Positions 13,153 to 16,873 of a stretch of DNA of 16,873 nt are shown here, one piece after another. This stretch comes from Dehalococcoidia bacterium. Lineage in GTDB: Bacteria; Chloroflexota; Dehalococcoidia; Dehalococcoidales; E44-bin46. The stretch is taken from assembly GCA_020343755.1 (NCBI GenBank), contig CP070810.1, forward strand, positions 221,998 through 238,870. The letters are read 5' to 3'. Under the pieces are notes generated by a model. It saw nothing but the letters and a program-made list of their open reading frames with translations. It was not told the DNA's origin and did not search any database. Each line of letters begins with the position of its first letter. Position 1 is the first letter of the stretch. A program made the position numbers and the translations under genes.

Positions 13153-14469
13153 ATGGCTGAGATTCGCCCCTTTCAGGGCGTGCGTTATAATCAACAGTTA
13201 GTTAACGACCTGTCATCTGTTATCTGTCCCCCCTATGACATTATTACCCCTCAACTGGAGCAAGAGCTTTATCATCGAAGTGAGTATAACTTTGTCCGAA
13301 TGGAGCATGGCCGGCAGTTACCCCGGGACACAATTATAGACAATAGGTATACTCGTTCAGCAGCCACCATGGAGCAGTGGCTGAAGCTAGGTGTTCTTAA
13401 GATTGATGAGGCGCCCGCCATTTATCTTCATGACCACTATTTTATGCATCAGGAAAAGCAATATAGACGCCGGGGGATAATCGTTCGTGTTAGGTTGGAG
13501 GAATGGGATAAGAAGGTGATTCGCCCTCATGAGGGCACGCTAGCCGAGCCAGGGAGTGACCGACTAAGCCTATTATGGGCGCTCCAAGCTAATACTAGCC
13601 CAATTTTAGCTCTATATGAAGACCAGGGAGAGAGCGTCTCCTCGCTGTTAGCCCTAGGGGAGCCAAGCCAGCCTATAATTAGTCTGAGCACGGCTGATGG
13701 AGAGAGTCACAATATTTTGGCTATCACTGAGCCCGGGGTTGTGAGTCAGATAGGCGCTAACTTAGCTCGCCAACCGCTTTATATTGCTGATGGACATCAT
13801 CGCTATGAGAGTGCTCTTACCCATCAGCGGGAAAGACAGGCTTGCGCCCCTTCAGTCACAGGAGATGAGGGGTTTAATTTTGTGATGATGACCCTGGTAA
13901 GCTTTGCCGACCCAGGGCTTATTATTCTACCACCTCATCGGCTGGTTCGCGGTATATCAAGAGCAAGCTTAAATGAGCTACTGGCTAAGTTGAGGTCGTT
14001 CTTTAAGGTAGAAGAGTTGCCACTAAGTATGCCCGGTATTTGGCAGCGGGTCGACGATTTACTGGCTAGGAAAGATACAAATCAGGTTAGGTTAGTCCTT
14101 TTTGGTTTAGCTCCAGAGCTCCTCTATCTACTAAGGTTGCGCGACTTTACTGCTACTAGCCAGATGATACCTTACTTTCATTGTGAGCTATATAAGAGGT
14201 TAGATGTTAGTATTCTTGACCATATTATACTGGAGAAGTTACTAGGACTGGGCGGGGGCAGAGAGGAAGCATCCCTTGACTATAGTTATGATAAGCTGGA
14301 CGCAGTAAGCAGGGTATTAAACCAGGAATATCAACTGGCCTTTCTGTTAACTCCGGTTAAGGCAGAAACGGTTAAAGCCGTTGCTGATGCCGGTGACCGG
14401 ATGCCCAGAAAATCAACCTACTTTTATCCCAAACCACCAGCCGGACTAGTCTTCCATCGGCTGGTGTAG
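13153..14469 (+). CDS. DUF1015 family protein
   Basis: This is a 438-aa member of the DUF1015 family, recognised from RPFQGVRY at the N-terminus, CPPYDII (25-31), RPHEGTL (124-130), IADGHHRYE (211-219) and the C-terminal DRMPRKSTYFYPK (about 415-427). The conserved Asp, His, Glu and Arg residues suggest an enzyme. Homologues often sit near serine-biosynthesis genes, and a serA-like gene lies about 2 kb downstream on the other strand. A role in serine metabolism is therefore reasonable but unproven here. The ATG follows a weak AGGT site. It is divergent from ligA and overlaps the HAD gene tail-to-tail by 24 bp. Confidence 0.88.
   Translation: MAEIRPFQGVRYNQQLVNDLSSVICPPYDIITPQLEQELYHRSEYNFVRMEHGRQLPRDTIIDNRYTRSAATMEQWLKLGVLKIDEAPAIYLHDHYFMHQEKQYRRRGIIVRVRLEEWDKKVIRPHEGTLAEPGSDRLSLLWALQANTSPILALYEDQGESVSSLLALGEPSQPIISLSTADGESHNILAITEPGVVSQIGANLARQPLYIADGHHRYESALTHQRERQACAPSVTGDEGFNFVMMTLVSFADPGLIILPPHRLVRGISRASLNELLAKLRSFFKVEELPLSMPGIWQRVDDLLARKDTNQVRLVLFGLAPELLYLLRLRDFTATSQMIPYFHCELYKRLDVSILDHIILEKLLGLGGGREEASLDYSYDKLDAVSRVLNQEYQLAFLLTPVKAETVKAVADAGDRMPRKSTYFYPKPPAGLVFHRLV
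14435..14466. terminator. Hairpin in the convergent overlap, possible bidirectional terminator
   Basis: CACCAGCCG (14435-14443) and CGGCTGGTG (14458-14466) are exact inverse complements around a 14-nt loop, placed over the 24-bp tail-to-tail overlap of the DUF1015 and HAD genes. There is no T-run on either side, so it may rather protect the 3' ends or pause polymerase. Confidence 0.4.
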
Positions 14470-15222
14470 ATGCCTAATCTCCTCTTTGCTGCTAAATAAA
14501 CAAATTGGACTAATGTTACCCTGCTCAGTATGAGTCGGTGACGCTTTGGATAATCTCTGCTCCCTTATGATGGTTAAAAGCTGTAACATGTGTTTGTTTA
14601 TCGTAATATCAGCGCTTTGCTCAACAGCTTTGGTTTTGGGATTGAAGGCTATGCCGAGGCCGGCTTGCCTGAGCATACATATATCAGCAATATTGTCGCC
14701 AACAGCTACAGTTCTTTCTAATGGTATTTTTGTCTTTTCTGAAAGCCTGACCAGGGCATTTAGCTTGCATACTGAGTGCTTCAGGCACCCCGTTCTATTG
14801 CTTGTCCAATTTAACGGCATCTCTACTTCCCCAGTTATCTTCCCACCCTCCACAACAAGCTTATTAGCTACAGTGCAGTTAAAGCCCAGTCTTTTCTTTA
14901 ACCGCTCGGTAACTATAGTGTAACTGTCGCTAATAATAGCAAGCACATGCCCTTCTCTTTTGAGTTCTAGCGCAGTCAGTTGGGTGCCTGGTGAGAGTGG
15001 GATTTGGTTGAGGGTATCAATAATTTCCCTAACCTTTATTTCTTTCAGCAGAGACGCCACGCTTCTTGTCTTCTCGTACTCTGGAATGTTCCTTAATATT
15101 ATCTCCCCTAGCTCTGCCTCAAAGCCAAATCTATGAGCCAATCTAAAAATAAACCTATCAGAAATTAAGGTGCCATCCATATCAAAGGCTATCAGTCTTG
15201 GCTCTGTAGAATAATTTGCCAT
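14446..15222 (-). CDS. SerB-like HAD-family phosphatase (candidate mannosyl-3-phosphoglycerate phosphatase)
   Basis: This is a haloacid-dehalogenase phosphatase of 258 aa in the SerB-like (HAD-IB) style. Seen: FDMDGTL with nucleophile D14 and D16, motif II IISDS (S98), a lysine motif near K148, and motif IV VGDNIAD (174-180). The cap between motifs I and II is helical (about 22-80), as in phosphoserine phosphatase. Classical mannosyl-3-phosphoglycerate phosphatase has the other (Cof-type) cap. Its start is 2 nt after the mpgS stop, so the two are coupled, which suggests it dephosphorylates mannosyl-3-phosphoglycerate to mannosylglycerate. The alternative is phosphoserine phosphatase, since a serA-like gene lies upstream. 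The C-terminal about 40 residues are an unusual tail without recognisable motif, the last part overlapping the DUF1015 gene. Confidence 0.82.
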   Translation of the reverse strand: MANYSTEPRLIAFDMDGTLISDRFIFRLAHRFGFEAELGEIILRNIPEYEKTRSVASLLKEIKVREIIDTLNQIPLSPGTQLTALELKREGHVLAIISDSYTIVTERLKKRLGFNCTVANKLVVEGGKITGEVEMPLNWTSNRTGCLKHSVCKLNALVRLSEKTKIPLERTVAVGDNIADICMLRQAGLGIAFNPKTKAVEQSADITINKHMLQLLTIIREQRLSKASPTHTEQGNISPICLFSSKEEIRHLHQPMED

Positions 15223-15224
15223 CG

Positions 15225-16418
15225 CTATTTCTTTAATGCTGAATACGAGTCCAGATGCTCAGCCATAAGGTTGCTAAAACTGTTGATGTTTATCTTGCTG
15301 GGAGGGCGGTTAATATGAGGCTTGGCTGGTTCCTCACCTCGTTTCAGAGCCCGTTGGGCTAGTAGCTCTTTTACTATCATTTGTTTCGTCTCCTCGTCAC
15401 AAAGTGACGAGTGATAGACAGTGCCAAGCCCCTGTAGCAACATTTCCTGCAAGTGCACGGTGCCTCTTTCCTCGTGAAAGTGAGGGTTTCTGCTTTCTAT
15501 TTGGAAGATTTCTATCCCATACTTGGCTACCTTCTGATTAGTTGTAGGCAATACACCGCCGAAATCTTCGCAAAGGGATATCAACTCCTGTGGTTCAACT
15601 GCGTAGCCCGAAGCATAGGGCAGTATTTTTGCCAGCTTCACACTCGCAGCATGTTCGCCAGCGTTGGCTGTCTTTATGATATCGGTTTCAAATCCCGTTT
15701 TTGCTGAGATCAAAGAATTCAGGCACTTATTTGTTGTTTCTGATACACGCCCCCATTTTCTAAAGTAGATTTCGCCTGATACCTTCGGTTTGTATCGCCA
15801 TAGAATCCTGACCATGGTATATGGTGACTGTGAAATACTGAAGCCAGTAGCATAGCACTTTACGTATTCCCAAACTGCCCCAGGAAAGTAATTATCAGCG
15901 TCAACAAAACCGACGTATTCTTTTTGCGCCAGCATAGCCACTAATAAACCGATTACCATCCCCTCGCTTTTGCCATCCCTTACCACCTTTCCACCTTTAT
16001 TTAGCAAATCAGTATATCCAGCCTGGGCTAAAGCCTGAGCTATAACCGGGTCTTTTTGATGGATGATCAAGGCTTGACGCTGCGTAAAGTGGCAAAACTG
16101 TTCTAGGGTATCCCTTTCCATATTGAATCTGTCAGCTTCCTTTCTCTCACTGTTGGAGATAACTATTATCAGACACTCGTGGGGTACGCCGCTGATAACC
16201 CCTTCAAAGAGCTTGAGCTTCTCGTTCTTAATCGGGATAACAATAGCCATTTTCTCCTCAAAATGCTTGATAACATCCTCTTCTATTTTGACTACCGCTA
16301 TTTCTTCCTTAAGCGGCAGGTCAGCCCATCTCCCAGAATCAAGTTCCAAGACTTTTTGCACATCATTTATCTTTATTGAGCCAAACCGCTCGGTGTATCT
16401 TTGCTTTTCTATGCGCAT
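15225..16418 (-). CDS. mpgS: Mannosyl-3-phosphoglycerate synthase
   Basis: This GT55-family glycosyltransferase moves mannose from GDP-mannose onto 3-phosphoglycerate, the first step to the compatible solute mannosylglycerate. At 397 aa it is close to the usual 380-400 of stand-alone enzymes. Seen: MAIVIPIKNEKLKLFEGVIS (57-76), the switch to VISNSER (86-92), GMVIGLLVA (153-161), the metal-binding FVDADNYFPGAVWEY (171-185), NAGEHAASVKLA, and NPHFHEERG. The C-terminal about 45 residues look like a family-variable tail. Some Dehalococcoides carry a fused synthase-phosphatase; here the synthase is separate and followed at 2 nt by a HAD phosphatase. ATG 16418 has an AAGGAT site 8 nt before it and a good promoter upstream, so mpgS-HAD probably form their own transcript. 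Confidence 0.93.
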   Translation of the reverse strand: MRIEKQRYTERFGSIKINDVQKVLELDSGRWADLPLKEEIAVVKIEEDVIKHFEEKMAIVIPIKNEKLKLFEGVISGVPHECLIIVISNSERKEADRFNMERDTLEQFCHFTQRQALIIHQKDPVIAQALAQAGYTDLLNKGGKVVRDGKSEGMVIGLLVAMLAQKEYVGFVDADNYFPGAVWEYVKCYATGFSISQSPYTMVRILWRYKPKVSGEIYFRKWGRVSETTNKCLNSLISAKTGFETDIIKTANAGEHAASVKLAKILPYASGYAVEPQELISLCEDFGGVLPTTNQKVAKYGIEIFQIESRNPHFHEERGTVHLQEMLLQGLGTVYHSSLCDEETKQMIVKELLAQRALKRGEEPAKPHINRPPSKININSFSNLMAEHLDSYSALKK

Positions 16419-16452
16419 TTACTTATCCTTAGTGGCAATACGATGGCAGTTG

Positions 16453-16481
16453 ATACTAGCACAATAGCGGCTTATTGTAAA
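16453..16481 (-). promoter_or_regulatory. Candidate promoter of the mpgS-HAD pair
   Basis: On the minus strand TTTACA (16481-16476), a 17-bp spacer ending in TGC, and TAGTAT (16458-16453) form a near-consensus promoter with extended -10. The leader would be about 28 nt. It separates mpgS transcription from the upstream serA-like gene. Confidence 0.65.
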
Positions 16482-16588
16482 CAAAATGTTCTCGTCCAAT
16501 CATTAGTGACACATTGGCTCATTCACTGTAACTATAATCAGCAACAATTACCCCAATGTTGGGAAGGAAAGCGAACCCCCCTTCAGGG

Positions 16589-16873
16589 CTATAACTTTAC
16601 CAGTTTGGCGGTATAGACATCGGGGATGGATAGTATTTTCTGCAAGTGTTCCTCGAACAGGGGTTCGTCTAAGGCTAATACCATCAGAGCTTGTCCCCTG
16701 GGTTTTAGACGGCCCACGTGCATAGCACTAATATCTACATCGGCATCACCGGTTACCTTACTGACGGCGCTGATGAGCCCAGGACGGTCTAGGTGGTCAC
16801 TAAACAGGAAGTAACCCCCGGTGGGCACAATATCAAGCCAGTAGCTATTAACCCGAACAATGTGTGATTCCCC
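16589..16873 (-). CDS. serA: D-3-phosphoglycerate dehydrogenase, C-terminal ACT domain (cut by window edge)
   Basis: Ninety-four residues are visible, open to the right edge of the window. They read as the end of a long-form SerA: a strand ending VNSYWLDIVPTGGYFLFSDHLDRPG, then the ACT fold with LISAVSKVTGDADVDISAMHVGR and RGQALMVLALDEPL, ending in the IPDVYTAKLVKL typical of SerA C-termini. SerA oxidises 3-phosphoglycerate in the first step of serine synthesis, and the ACT domain commonly senses serine. The catalytic domains lie outside the window, so a different ACT-ended dehydrogenase is not excluded. It is 170 bp upstream of mpgS on the same strand; both use 3-phosphoglycerate. Confidence 0.85.
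   Translation of the reverse strand, partial: GESHIVRVNSYWLDIVPTGGYFLFSDHLDRPGLISAVSKVTGDADVDISAMHVGRLKPRGQALMVLALDEPLFEEHLQKILSIPDVYTAKLVKL

Noticed and set aside
16500..16575. Terminator of the serA-like gene
   Set aside because: Only short stems (such as CCCAA-TG-TTGGG) without a T-run were found.

Overview
The window looks like chromosomal DNA from a bacterium of the Chloroflexota, most plausibly class Dehalococcoidia. The reasons are a compact, mostly minus-strand housekeeping layout (dnaX-ybaB-recR, ligA-pth, eno-gap), a mannosyl-3-phosphoglycerate synthase, short GC-rich palindromic intergenic elements, and two FtsZ/tubulin-like paralogues. This assignment is an inference from gene content and style; no rRNA or tRNA gene is present to fix it.

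Layout. Bases 1-2245 hold the recombination/replication operon dnaX > ybaB > recR on the minus strand, with recR cut by the window edge. Bases 2400-7027 hold an accessory-looking cassette. Two paralogous tubulin/FtsZ-superfamily GTPases of about 390 aa on the minus strand flank two plus-strand genes for repetitive, alanine/lysine/glutamate-rich helical proteins. The larger of these has 25-residue tandem repeats and the smaller an uninterrupted 11-residue register. Both GTPase genes carry the same promoter-like upstream element. I regard this cassette as the most likely undescribed system: a candidate two-tubulin plus two-coiled-coil cytoskeletal or scaffold module.

Bases 7120-9940 are a minus-strand run of a LOG-like Rossmann protein, enolase and GAPDH, with eno and gap overlapping. 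Bases 10027-10247 and 10854-10931 are related palindromic repeat elements placed around pth. A 20-bp remnant of the same family sits on the recR start. Bases 10963-13008 encode NAD-dependent DNA ligase.

Bases 13153-14469 encode a DUF1015 protein on the plus strand, which overlaps convergently with a minus-strand pair. That pair is mannosyl-3-phosphoglycerate synthase plus a SerB-like HAD phosphatase, and it probably makes the compatible solute mannosylglycerate. The right edge is the C-terminal ACT domain of a serA-like 3-phosphoglycerate dehydrogenase.

How it fits together. Several genes meet at the phosphoglycerate node: GAPDH and enolase in glycolysis/gluconeogenesis, SerA drawing 3-phosphoglycerate into serine, and MpgS drawing it into mannosylglycerate. 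Promoter-like sequences can be read upstream of dnaX, both ftsZ-like genes, the large coiled-coil gene, the LOG gene, ligA and mpgS. Most imply leaders of about 20-30 nt. No CRISPR array, insertion sequence, tRNA or rRNA was seen.
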